NCBI GenBank assembly: GCA_973895155.1 | Contig: OZ316897.1 | Coordinates: 13,578,001-13,642,000, forward strand | DNA: 64,000 nt | Direction: 5' to 3' | DNA from: Marsupella aquatica | Taxonomy: Eukaryota; Marchantiophyta | Part shown: one piece after another, positions 1 to 9,780 of the stretch | Layout of the letters: every line of letters starts with the position of its first letter | How positions within the stretch are numbered: the first letter of the stretch is position 1 | Notes under the pieces: generated by a model | What the model saw: the letters and a program-made list of their open reading frames with translations, nothing else | The model's database searches: none | What the model was told of the DNA's origin: nothing | Program-made: the position numbers and the translations under genes

Positions 1-599
1 CAACTTCGTCAATCGTCAATCGTCAATCGCAGCATCCCGTGTACAATCGCGTAGCTAGTGGGAGGAGCATCCCGGTCTTTCCTTGAAAGGGTCTTCAAGT
101 TAGGGCACCCGATTCTGCAATCACAGACCTACCTTCCCCGCATCTCCCTCGACGTTCCTCTTGGCTCTTGGAAACTTTTGCCACCATACCTTCCACCCAG
201 GACGCCTCCCCTAGTCAATCCTCTCCTCCATTCGCCATGCTCCACCGCCCGGCGACCTCCTCGAGTCAATCCTCTCCGTCCTCCTCCATACCCAAGTAGA
301 TGAAAACTGACGCCTCCTCAATCATTGATGTCGCCTCGATCGCTCCCTCCACCGTCCCGGCTACAGGACTACTACTGTAGTAATTTAGAAGCACCAGGAG
401 AGCTTTCTTCATCGAGGGAAGCGCTACAGGGGACTATTCTTTTTATCGTCTCCTCGCTCTCTCACAACTCCCCGTGTTGTTTTTCCGCTCCCGCCTCCCT
501 CGCCACCGCCCCCTGCCCTCTGCCCCCTGCCCCTTGCCCCTTGTCCTTCTTTGTCCGCCCTGGCTTTTCTTCCAATCCTTGTGTCCGTCTGTTTTTTCT
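1..599. other. Pyrimidine-rich stretch without a recognised gene
   Basis: This stretch is C/T-rich, with many CCTCC and CCCTGCC runs. Open frames exist on the plus strand, but they encode low-complexity Pro/Ser/Leu-rich strings with no family signature. The heptamer GTCAATC occurs three times in the first 30 bases. It could be a 5' leader or promoter fragment of something outside the window, but nothing here supports a gene. Confidence 0.4.
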
Positions 600-850
600 G
601 GGTTTGGAACTGAATTATTCCACTTGCAATGTTTTTTTTGTCTTTGCCCTGGGCTTGTGCCTGGTCTTTTGGGCCTTCTGGCTTTGGGGATTTTTCATGT
701 TTTCCCTTGATTGGGTTTTTTGCCTGGGTTTGAAACTTAATTATTCCACTTGTAATGTTCTTTTTTCTTTGCCATGGGCTTATGCCTGGTCTTTTTGGAT
801 TTGGGGAATTTTTTTTGTTCTTCTCCCTTGATTGTGTTTTTGGCCTGTGG
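600..850. repeat. Tandem duplication, ~126-bp unit, two copies plus a fragment
   Basis: Two adjacent units start with GGGTTTGGAAC (600) and GGGTTTGAAAC (726). Both continue through an ATTATTCCACTTG block, a T-run, a CCTGGTCTTTT block and TTGATTG. A shorter third piece with the same core is visible near 981-1015. The long plus-strand open frame over this stretch is a product of the T/G-rich repeat. Confidence 0.75.
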
Positions 851-1106
851 GATCAATGCCTCTGGAATCATATCTCCCTGTTTAGCTCCCCCTCCTTTTT
901 GGCAGTTTGATATATATTTGAATAGGATTGGTCACAACATGGCTCTTCTTTAAAAGGCTTTGTGTCTGTCCCTTTTTTTCTGGCTTGAAACTGATACTAT
1001 TTCACTTGCAAGGTTTTTTTTCCAATAGACATGTCAAGGCATGGCATGTGTGAGCACGGAAAAGACTTTTATGACCAGGACAAAAATATTGGGCTACCTA
1101 AATACT

Positions 1107-3159
1107 AGGGCATGTCAAAATGCAACCATAAGCCCTGTCCTGTGTCCCTCATTCAAATAGCCATAAAACAAAGTTATGGGGACTTTTAGGGGCAGAGGTC
1201 AAGTACTTTCACATGTCCCGTAAAAACTGTTACGGGGTAGAAATGGATTTTACGGATGGTGACAAAGTTGCAGGTGTCATCACCATTGCAGGCTTTATGG
1301 CTGTCAATAGTTCAGTAGTATCTTGCAAATTGCAGTTCTGGTTCATGCGGGATAGAATCCTTGATGTATATGCATGGTGTGTGGGAAAACTGTTCTGCCA
1401 AAGTTCACGAATTCAGGGTACCCAAAAAAGGCAAAAAGATTTAGAATCTCGTCCGATGGATATGAAGGAATGCTCAATTACATGGAACACAGAGAGAACT
1501 TCCAAGTTCCTTATGGGAGTGGACAAAAAACACAGATCGGTGGCAAGCTCATTTCAAACATTAGTGCATAATTTTGAGAACATGGCCGTGACTCTAGGAG
1601 GCATGGGTTGGAAGGAAGTATTGGACTTGAATGAAGATGCCATGAAAAGAAATGGGAACGGTACCATGATTGTTACAAGAATCAGGTAGAGGATTGTCTG
1701 AACTCGAACTCAGTGCAAGCATGATGTGGGAAGAGAAAATAGAAAATGTGCGCTCAAATTTTGAGAGGATGGATGCTCCATTGGCGAGAAGATCCAATAT
1801 GGACCCTCTTTCACAGGGTTGCATTGGGGTCCCAAACAGATACAACACAGACAGTGATGAAGGCCCAGACCAAGATGAAGACCCCGACTGTCCACGATGA
1901 GTGTGACACTACTGCGACTGAATTTCAGAATCGCACTGAGCTGCTGACAATAAACATTGCACAGGTTTATGAATCAGTTTCTGATTTAAACGACAATGAA
2001 CCAATGGAGAATTCTTCATTCACATGGAATGGGAATCATCCAATCACTCAATCTCCTATGCATCAGGCAGAGGCGCCAAACACTACACCACAAAATTCAA
2101 CAAGACTCAGAGGCATAGAAGAGAGTAAAACAAAAGGGACCAGTATCCGGATCCGGGTCTCCATTGACTTTGGCTGATGCTAATAAATCCAACTCCAAGA
2201 ATGACTCTCCTCTGTTTGTACTCAAAGAACTTGCAAGAAATAACAGCGTACCAAAGCAAGCGGGCTGACAGCAAAGAACGATGGAAAATGGCTGAACTGG
2301 TAGAGCCTCGGGAAGCTAGCCGTCAAGCTAAAGAAACGCAAAACAAAAGAGCTCGAATCAAGAGAAAATACCAGCTCCATCTAGCACGAATCGACCAAAA
2401 AATGCAAGTTATCAGTGATTTAGCTCGAGTAGGGAAATCTCTGGAGGAGGCTTGTCAGTGGATGGACCTCCTTGAAGATGGGCCTTAAGATTTTAAGTTT
2501 TGTTCCCGGTTTTGTTATAGCTTGTCTTTGTGGATTACAACAATTTCCAATGAGGTTTTTGATGTAGCAGCTCAATGAACTTGAACGAATGGGTGACACA
2601 ATGAAGCAAGAATGCACGATTGACAATCTTACTGCATCTCTCTTTAGTTATGATTGAACATCTATGCAATAACAATGCGAGTAGATGAATGTGACCGATT
2701 ATTGCGCGAGCTCATTACTAATACTGGGAATACCAAGGCCTCTTGTTTGCTCCAACTATTGTTGTCTGCGTAGGGAATAATTTAGATCAACTGCGCTCTG
2801 ATACCGATGGGTAGTTTTTCATGGCGATTTCCACTTCTCTCTCTTCACAGCCATTTTCAGGCCATTGTATGCGCGACTAGGAGACCTCCAAGAGGTGACA
2901 AACAAGAGCACAGGGGAATGAGACCAAGGGCTACAAGTGAATAGTGACGGCCTTGGTGACAGGCAGGCGTTGCAATGACTAGTGACGGAGGTTTTCAGAA
3001 AAAAAACAGCCAATCTGTGTCCTACGGGCATACAAGTTTAGGACATCTACCACTTACAGGGCACCTTTTTAGGTACACCATAAGAAGTTATGTCCAGGCA
3101 ATAACTGCATTTTATGTCCTAAGCCATAACTGAGTTATGGGGGTGCTTTGATATGCCCT
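1107..3159. mobile_element. 2,053-bp TIR DNA transposon with 3-bp target duplication ACT
   Basis: The left end begins AGGGCATGTCAAA and the right end reads, on the opposite strand, AGGGCATATCAAA. The ends stay alignable through the following CCATAA (about 25 bp, with mismatches). ACT flanks both ends (1104-1106 and 3160-3162). The uninterrupted target survives in a second tandem copy at 3246-3273, where GGGCTACCTAAAT runs through a single ACT straight into GGCCCCATAAGG. This fixes both element ends. A 3-bp target duplication and terminal inverted repeats are known for PIF/Harbinger and CACTA elements; assignment to either is inference. The interior holds broken plus-strand open frames. Confidence 0.82.
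1213..2488 (+). pseudogene. Broken transposon-borne gene of unassigned family
   Basis: Open frames at 1213-1689, 1670-1900, 1746-2177 and 2177-2488 follow one another on the plus strand inside the TIR element. They change frame several times, as in a coding region broken by indels. A middle piece is acidic (TDSDEGPDQDEDPD). A Ser/Thr/Asn-rich linker follows. The last 75 or so codons are Lys/Arg/Glu/Gln-rich and look helical, ending in EEACQWMDLLEDGP. An acidic linker followed by a basic coiled C-terminus resembles the Myb/trihelix-type accessory protein of PIF/Harbinger elements, but I see no SANT tryptophan pattern and no DDE motif. The family is therefore open. Expression or function is unlikely. 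Confidence 0.4.
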
Positions 3160-3330
3160 ACTGGCCCCATAAGGATGATACTCCAGAAACTTTCAACCCT
3201 AAGACCTAGCTTATGGTAGTGGTGTGATTTTGACAAAAACACTATGGGCTACCTAAATACTGGCCCCATAAGGATCATAGGTCCAAAACCTTTCAACCAT
3301 AAGACCTAGCTTCTGGTAGTGGTGTGACGG
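3160..3330. repeat. Tandem repeat (~90 bp) whose first unit was split by the transposon
   Basis: Two units share GGCCCCATAAGGAT, then CTTTCAACC and TAAGACCTAGCTT, then GGTAGTGGTGTGA. They are joined by a GACAAAAA...GGGCTACCTAAATACT segment. The matching 5' part of unit one lies at about 1070-1106, on the far side of the 2-kb element, so the element landed inside this repeat. Confidence 0.8.
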
Positions 3331-3408
3331 GCCCTAGTGTACTGCAGGGACTACAAGGTTTTGACAAGTGTTTTAAAGAACTATGATTGTGCAACCAGAG
3401 GACTATAA

Positions 3409-3640
3409 AGAGCCAACTTACATTTGGGCGGCCTTAAGTTTTCTAGCCCTCAATCTTACTCATGGCAGATATAAGTGAGCGAGAGAACAATGCCTTGAAT
3501 CTCTCCCGTGCCAAGGCCCAGTGGCAAAAAATAGGAGTTATGAGGGCAAGGGCCAGAAAGTTTCAGGCCCTTGAGGTCCTAACCAGCATACAACAAAAGC
3601 CCAAACAGAACAAATGTTGTGAAATTCTGCCAATGCAAGC
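3409..3640 (+). mobile_element. Fragment of the AGGGCC...GCATGTG MITE family
   Basis: The piece begins AGAGCCAACTTACATTTG, close to the left end of the MITE at 8154. It contains TTTTCTAGCCCTCAATC and GGGCCAGAAAGTTTCAGGCC, followed by CTTGAGGTCC. These blocks recur in the copies at 47258 and 47810. No matching right terminal repeat is visible, so the copy appears truncated before the G-rich tract. Confidence 0.5.
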
Positions 3641-3727
3641 TTTGTCGTGCACCAAGCAGTAGATACTGTTGTCAAATGAGATCTCTTTTTTCCCAAACGT
3701 TTTGCGAATGCTGAGGGCCATATTGGA

Positions 3728-3842
3728 GGGAGGCCAGGGGGGGGGTGGGGGTCGGGGACAGAAGCCGGGGGGATGGTGGGGAGACCGGGCCGGGCCGGGG
3801 AGGGAGGCCGGGCGGGGGGGGAGAAGGGGCCGGGCCGGTAAT
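3728..3842 (+). repeat. G-rich tract with many G-runs (possible G-quadruplex)
   Basis: About 115 bases carry more than ten runs of three or more G on the plus strand, including a G9 run, GGGGG runs and repeated GGGCCGGGCC. The flanks are ordinary. The motif G3+N1-7 repeated four times is satisfied several times over. The open frame on the opposite strand (Pro/Ala-rich) follows from composition. Confidence 0.7.
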
Positions 3843-4447
3843 TCACTTTGCGATTGGGATCGGCCGGGAGTGACCGGGACGACATATGTCTTTTGTCTTC
3901 GTAAATACTGCTATTTGTCTGACAAGTCCAAACCGGGGATCTTCTATGCAAGGCCTGGCCAAGTGGGATGAAAAAGGGGCCCATGGCTGGGAGCTTTGAC
4001 TTGGTTTAGGTAGAACCTTATTTGATGTCATTTAAAAAAGTATAATGCAAGCTTCAACTTGTGTCTAATTGAAGTTATCACTATGCGCCATTGGCTGAAC
4101 TTTGTTCAGTTGTTGTGATGGGCCCCAAAATGGGCCCAGAACAGATTGTCTCAATTATTGCAACCGTATTCTGGCAAGTATTGTACATCATACTGTCTAA
4201 ACAGGAATGTCGCCTATTTTTACAACAACTCTTTGTTCAGTGGCCTGGTTATGGATATTGGGGGCAGTAAGTATGTTAAGTCACACTATTTCCTTCGTAC
4301 TGAGAGTACGCCTATTTTCTTTGTATGCTTGAGTCTCAGTTTTATGCCTCAATTCTGAGTGTGCATTATTCAAGGTGAACAACTCAATTAGTGATTAGTG
4401 AGACCAAAAGTTTGACTTCTTGCGAACTGTAACTAGTGTGACTGAGA
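3843..4447. other. No gene seen
   Basis: The sequence is of ordinary composition between the G-rich tract and the sucrose-phosphatase fragment. Only short unsupported open frames occur, with no repeat partner recognised. Confidence 0.4.
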
Positions 4448-5860
4448 GGGCATCTGAGAGTCCATGTGGCAGTTCAGATCGTCCTATTGCCAAATGCAGC
4501 TGTGAACTTTCTGGCCTGTACTCTCGTGCAGGATGAATCGGAGCAGAGGCCCCATAAGTTGAGTTTCCTTCTCAGAGCCACTTCAGTGCAAATTGTGGAA
4601 GAGCTTTCTGAAACGCTCGAGGCTCGTGGGGTGAGTAGTTATCCTCCGTTTTGAGCGTTAAGGCCCAATATGTTTGAAGTAAATGGCAAAGAGTTCCCCT
4701 CATCTTATTATTAGCTGCCAAAATGTGCTGGCCCTTACACTTCCTGAAGTTGGCTTCCGTAGATTGGAAATGCAGTGGAGGAGCTAATCCAATGCCATGA
4801 GAAACACGCAAATGACAATGCCAAAAGTTTTTCGAGCGACAGAAAAATGTGCAATGCAACAATTCAACTTGATCGTTAATATCGGCCCGTGACTTTAAGC
4901 TGGCAAGACTTACCCGAAAGGGATAAACAATCGGAGGATGGGACTTCCCGGGTAGCACTTGAGATTCGCGAATATCAAGTGTATATCGAATAATGGCTAG
5001 GGGGGCAAGTGACAGCTACTTTTGGCGGTTAAACAAACTAGAGTAAATGGAATTTTTAAGAGTCCTGTCACACATTCATGATGTCCACTGTACTAAGGAA
5101 TCGAACTCCATGCTGAAAAGGTTGTAAAATGAGTATTGTGGATGCGGAGTGCGTGAACTACGAAAGGTGCGAATGCAATGATTATTTTTGGAAATTAGTC
5201 TTAGATCAGTAGATATCTTCATCATTTCTGGATCTCTCATTAAAGCTTGCATCACAGCGCTCGGTCGAAATCGCTTGTGTTACGAAACAGTTTCATTCTC
5301 TAAGCAGACTTACTGAAAACTGGCTACTGCAGGATAAAAAATCCTGAATGGTATTTTGCTCACAGAACGGAAGGAAATGCTTATCTGACATTTTATACTG
5401 CTAGACGATTACATGGAACTCTACAGTACCTTACTTCGTAACTTGGGTGGAAGATTGTCGCATTGGGAAATTCAAATCTTGAGACAAAAAAGGATTAGTG
5501 AAGGAATATTCAAGCAAGCTTATCAAAGCATATGCATGCCTTCTTCTGCTGTCAAATCTGGCAGACTGAAGTTACGAGCAATTATGAAACTGATCCTATT
5601 TCGAGCCAGCGTCTATCAATCCATGGCTTGCCTTGACCACCATCAAAGAGAGATCAACAGATTCGTCATGAAGAGAGATGAATTCCATGGTACATTCTGT
5701 ATGGGTGTCAGCCACTTATACCCCACGGCTGACCTCCCTCTGAAATTGTTATTACCTTGCAATGGACATCTCACGTCTCTCGGTTCTCCTATTTTGATGA
5801 TATAAAGTTCTAGAATTTTTAAACGAATAAGGAAAATTCTAGAAAGTAGCTGACAAAGCT
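4448..5860 (+). pseudogene. Decayed partial copy of the sucrose-phosphatase gene (exons 3 and 5 plus 3' flank)
   Basis: This segment matches, in inverted orientation, the window's sucrose-phosphatase locus at about 45510-43300. The copy of exon 3 is 4532-4630: it starts after GTGCAG, reads [12 protein letters not shown], and ends at a GTGAGT donor. It is one codon shorter than the source. The copy of exon 5 starts at 4763 (GNAVEELIQCHEKH) and is then frameshifted. The start of intron 3 is fused directly to the end of intron 4, so exon 4, which carries the HAD lysine and the GDSGND motif, is missing. A block of intron 2 is also gone. Similarity continues through the 3' flank (CAATGGACATCTCAC, then TAGCTGACAAA near 5850). 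It cannot encode an active phosphatase. Confidence 0.85.
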
Positions 5861-6664
5861 GCGATCATTATTTCATATTTGAATCTGCCCTCTCTTCACC
5901 CCTTTCCGTTCGGTGATTGGGAGAAACGTCTCCTTCCTCTGTTGCTCCTCTTCAGCTGTCTCCCATCTGGCCACTTTTTCTAATTAAGCATACTAGAAGT
6001 AACTGAGGATCGGAGGAGTCTGTTTACAGGATACTCGAAACCCAATGTTACGTTTTCGGCTCAGTTGGCTAGTTAGAGGATTTAGTGGGGTGTGGAATGC
6101 AAAAAAGAAGATTTAGAACTGATGCCTTTACGGAGAGCCAATGCACTCGGCAGTTGAATTCCTTTACTTGAAATCAAAGAGGACAGTACTGTGGAATTAT
6201 GAAAGAATCAAGTCTCCGAACCAAGTCTCGGACATCTGTCAGAACGTCACTATTATTTGAACACGGAACATCACCAATTATAGACACGCATCTACCAAAG
6301 CAGGGGTGCTATCCATCCATAAATCTCAGTTTCGAAAGGACACTGCCAAAAGCATTACCCGTAGTTTCAATGCGTTGATTCACAACAATTCCGCTGATTA
6401 GCTGCTCAGTACTACATTTACATCTCATATGATGAGTCGCGCCTCCCTTCATTATGGGGAGTGGAGAGCATATTGCCTCATATGTACACAAGAAAATGAC
6501 ACAATGACCACTTCCGGGCAGCAATGCAGCTGCTGCGGTTGCAAGGCATCATCACAAACGACGCAGAACAAAAGGACTTTCCTTCCTACTGAGAAAGATG
6601 GTACCTCGCCTTACTAAGCGGTAAAGGACAGCAGAGGACAGACAGATGGATTGTAAGTCCAACC
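5861..6664. other. Gene-free stretch downstream of CHMP1
   Basis: It lies between the sucrose-phosphatase copy and the stop codon of CHMP1, so part of it should be the CHMP1 3' untranslated region (minus strand). Only short unsupported open frames occur. Confidence 0.4.
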
Positions 6665-7282
6665 CTATCCCCTGCTTTTGAGCTCCGCCAATCTTCGGCT
6701 AAGATCATCCTCTGAGACTGTCGACGCCGTGTCGCTGACAGGAACAGAGTGAGAGGCTGCTTGTGGCAGTCCCACAGACACCTCCAAGCCGTAGTCATCG
6801 GCTACCTGGGTCATGAGGGAATTCACCTCATCCTCAGGAGTGGACAGGCTGGTGCTTCCAGCCATGGCCGTCTCAACAAACTCGGACTGGACTTCCATAT
6901 TTACAAACGCTTGCTCAAATTGATCCATGGTTTGCGAGATCTTCTGCATATTCCCGACCGCTAGGGCACTGTCCAGAGCCTTCACAATTGATCCCATCGA
7001 CTTGCTGATGGTCTGCATCTTGCTCTGAGTTCCCAACCTGGCTACGACTGCGTCCAGACGCGACGAGAGACGGAGGTAATTCAACTGCTCGTTATGCTTC
7101 CGAATGGCATTCTGCGCGTAAATTCGGGCGCCATCCATGTTCCCCTTCTCTATGGCCTTCTTCACCTTCAGCTTCTCTGACTTCTCCTCTTTCTCGCATT
7201 TTTTCGCCTGCCGTACCAAACTCTTCGCCGTGTACTTCAACTGAAATATCTGATCCAACAGCTTCTCCTGGCTGCCCCCCAT
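6665..7282 (-). CDS. CHMP1: ESCRT-III subunit CHMP1 (VPS46-like), intronless
   Basis: CHMP1/Did2 proteins join the ESCRT-III polymer on late endosomes and recruit Vps4 and its regulator through their C-terminus, for membrane scission into multivesicular bodies. The frame gives 205 residues, the normal family length. It starts [20 protein letters not shown] and continues with the basic helical hairpin rich in Lys/Arg/Glu (residues ~5-60), where [15 protein letters not shown] is typical of the family. A mid-region follows with [17 protein letters not shown] and [13 protein letters not shown]. The last 15 residues carry the MIT-interacting motif LxxRLxxLK ([14 protein letters not shown]). The frame has no intron, as is common for plant CHMP1. 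The gene stands alone. A pyrimidine-rich tract lies about 580 bp upstream. The assignment is secure; which paralogue it is cannot be told. Confidence 0.96.
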   Translation of the reverse strand: MGGSQEKLLDQIFQLKYTAKSLVRQAKKCEKEEKSEKLKVKKAIEKGNMDGARIYAQNAIRKHNEQLNYLRLSSRLDAVVARLGTQSKMQTISKSMGSIVKALDSALAVGNMQKISQTMDQFEQAFVNMEVQSEFVETAMAGSTSLSTPEDEVNSLMTQVADDYGLEVSVGLPQAASHSVPVSDTASTVSEDDLSRRLAELKSRG

Positions 7283-8060
7283 TTTTCCCGCCTCCCTGCC
7301 GAGCTATGCAGTGCAACAAACCGTTCCTCAAATAAATCGAACGTCTCGAACTCCACACAGAGATCAACCTCTGAACTCTACCTCTGAAAAAGACACAAAA
7401 TTACAGAGAAAGAAAAACTAGACGCTAACGCCTCGAGAGCAGAGGAAAGGATCAACTTCACACTCCCCACCCGCCACCAAAACCATCCACTCCCAAGCGA
7501 CTCTACCAAATCGCACGGAATGTATCCCACCACAGCAGGCACCCTCCAGCCAGAGTTCCCGAAGCCTACCAGAGCGCACAATCCGGCCAATTTCTCCCGC
7601 TCAATAGCATGAATCAAACCATCAACCCAACGATCCTAATCGGAGAGATGCCTTCCTCCCTCGATCGCGTTCTGTGGGCAAATTATTATTACTTCACCTC
7701 CAAGGGGACGACACAAACCAAACGGCAACGAGGTCGGTCGCTCGGTGGCTCGACCTCTTCAGAAGACAACCAGCAGACGCGCAACGGCGGAGCGATCACA
7801 CGGTTCTACTCCGCATGAAGCAAGCAATCTCGAATCCTTCCACGACTTCAGTCGAAGATAGGCGATTCTCTCTCTCTCTCTCTCCCTCTCTCGCTCTGTT
7901 CTCTGTGTCCTTGCTCTCGTCCTTCGTCGAGCTTTCCACCAAGGAAGTCGCTGATGACTACAGTCACGCCGAACGGCTACGGCAGACGGTCGGGACGACG
8001 ACGACCGCGACTCGGTTCAAAAGAATTCTCCGTAATCTGGGTTTAGTGAACTAATTCATC
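7283..8060. promoter_or_regulatory. CHMP1 upstream region with a (TC)n tract
   Basis: This is the region 5' of CHMP1 on the minus strand. It includes a CT/TC dinucleotide tract at about 7866-7900. Such GA/CT tracts are common in plant promoters and leaders. No firm TATA box or transcription start can be placed. Two plus-strand open frames here look fortuitous. Confidence 0.35.
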
Positions 8061-8069
8061 GCAGCGGTA

Positions 8070-8785
8070 ACTTGGTTCGCGATTTTCGATTGCGAAGTGC
8101 TATTTTTGTTGTTTCCGGACTTTCGCGATTCTTGATTGCGAAATGTTAGGTTTAGGGCCAACTCGCATATGATCATGCAGCTCGGGAAAATGTAACACTG
8201 TTATGATCAGAACAGAACAACATGACACTAATTTTGGTATGTATTTCCCAACTAGGAGAGAGTTTGCAACAAGTGCATAATTTTTTTTCTACAAGGCAGA
8301 GGTAGGGGAACCTCCAAGGGCCGGAAACTTTCGGGTTCTTGCCCTTGGGACCCCACAAAATATGCCGTCAGGGTGGCGTATGAGGGGGTATTGCAAGGAA
8401 AGTATGGTTCATTCACATCCTCACATGACTCAAGTTAAGGGCAGTTTTCTGAAAGACACTTCACATGCGAGTTAGCCCTCGGTTGTTTGGGATTTAGCAA
8501 TTCTTAATTGCAAAATACCATTTTTAGACTTTTTCTATCTTGATTGCAAAAAGTTAGTTTTAAATGTTTCTGGACTTTGCGATTCTAAATAGCAAAATGT
8601 CAGTTTCGCTAGTTTCCGGACTTGCATTTTTTGGTTTTTTTCTTAATTGTGTGGGTGTGTGTGTGTGTTGGGTGGGGTGCGGGGGGGGGGGGGGGGTCCT
8701 TAAAAATGTTAACTGCGAAATGTTAGATTGAGTTGTTTCCGGACTTCCATGATTCTCCATTGCAAATGATAAGTTTCTTCCAGTT
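8070..8785. repeat. Old decayed minisatellite (~45-bp units), interrupted by a MITE
   Basis: Degenerate copies of a unit built from TTGATTGCGAAATGTTAG, TTGTTTCCGGACTT and (T/C)GCGATTC occur at 8070-8153 and again at 8480-8640 and 8700-8785. The unit broken at 8153 resumes at 8480. A GT-repeat and a G16 run (8681-8696) are embedded in the right part. Confidence 0.6.
8154..8479. mobile_element. 326-bp MITE with 19-bp terminal inverted repeats
   Basis: The ends are AGGGCCAACTCGCATATGA and, on the other strand, AGGGCTAACTCGCATGTGA (two mismatches). The interior block GGGCCGGAAACTTTCGGG is the reverse-orientation version of a block in the copies at 3409, 47258 and 47810. No coding capacity is present. 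No clear target duplication is seen, but the flanking minisatellite unit is split at this point. Confidence 0.72.
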
Positions 8786-9429
8786 CTTCCAGTCCACCTT
8801 GTTTGGGATGTCACATTTTTGTTTGATGACAGTGAAAATTCATATAACTATTTGTGTGCAAGCCTAATTACCAATATGGTATTGTTACCATTTGGGTCCC
8901 ACCATTCAACGATGTCCATTGTTGCATACATAGGCTTGTTGAGAATTCAGGCAACAACACACACAAGAAACCAGCAAGATCACACCAAGGCCATGAATAT
9001 GTGGTTCACTTTTGACAAGGTGACATCCATGGGAACAAGAGTTTTATGAAGCTTTTGCCACCATAGCCACACCAAGCTTCCAAGTACAAGCTCCAAGATT
9101 GCTAGCCTAGCTCGTAGTTTACTCCTCCACAAAAGAGCACGAGTCTCATCAAGGAGCTCTTCCTTGCTCCCCTATATGCTAGGCACTCTAGTCGCATCTA
9201 ATCCTTGTTAAGTGCCTAACGCAAATTAGACTAGGCCAGGAGAAATTAACCCATGACTTAAGAGTTAACCATAACAAGGATGAAGACATGAGGATGTGCA
9301 TCTATACATTTCCAAATGTCTAACTATTAATGGTGCTAGGATCCACATCAGTGTCAGTAAGGTAAGGTTTGCTTAACAGTACTTGTCCTAGCCAGTAGCA
9401 GTCTCCAGTTTGACTAGACATGAGGTTCT

Positions 9430-9780
9430 GAGTTGAAGCTTCACAAGACAACCAGCCAAAGTGGGGGTTAAGGGGGGGGGGGGGGAGGAGGGGGTCACTA
9501 AGCCCTTGGCACACAAAAGACTTGGTCAACACTTGGAAAATTGGAGACCATTCAGTTATCATTGAGGTCAAGCTTTATAAGCCGACCAGCATTTACACAA
9601 ATCCTCAGACATCCCAAAGTTGGGTTCACTAAGCCCTTGGCACACATGGAAAATGGAAACCGGCAGGCGGGCAGCATCTAAGAATGCAACTCAAGGGGTT
9701 GCAAGCGGGGTTGCAAGGACTCAAGAATGGAACTCAAGGGGTTTTCCAGCCTCAATTTCAAAAGTAAGCACAATGTGAGT
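9430..9780. repeat. Dispersed repeat, two tandem pieces, with a G14 run
   Basis: The block CACTAAGCCCTTGGCACACA occurs at about 9495 and again near 9626, each preceded by a CCAAAGT(T/G)GGG element. A related copy lies at 36770-36940 with AACCCTTTGCACACA. A G14 tract (9472-9485) sits between the two shared blocks in the first piece. No coding potential is visible. Confidence 0.55.

Noticed and set aside
325-831. 168-codon plus-strand open frame near the start
   Set aside because: Its C-terminal half is translation of a 126-bp tandem duplication rich in T and G; no family signature.
3538-3984. 148-codon minus-strand open frame, Pro/Ala-rich
   Set aside because: It runs through the G-rich tract, where stop codons are absent because of composition.
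5095-5112. GGAGTTCGATTCC on the minus strand, resembling a tRNA T-loop
   Set aside because: No anticodon or acceptor stem can be formed, and the homologous position at about 44045 has drifted, so it is part of the duplicated SPP flank.
7674-8054. 126-codon plus-strand open frame upstream of CHMP1
   Set aside because: It runs through the TC-dinucleotide tract and has no recognisable domain; most likely promoter or leader sequence.
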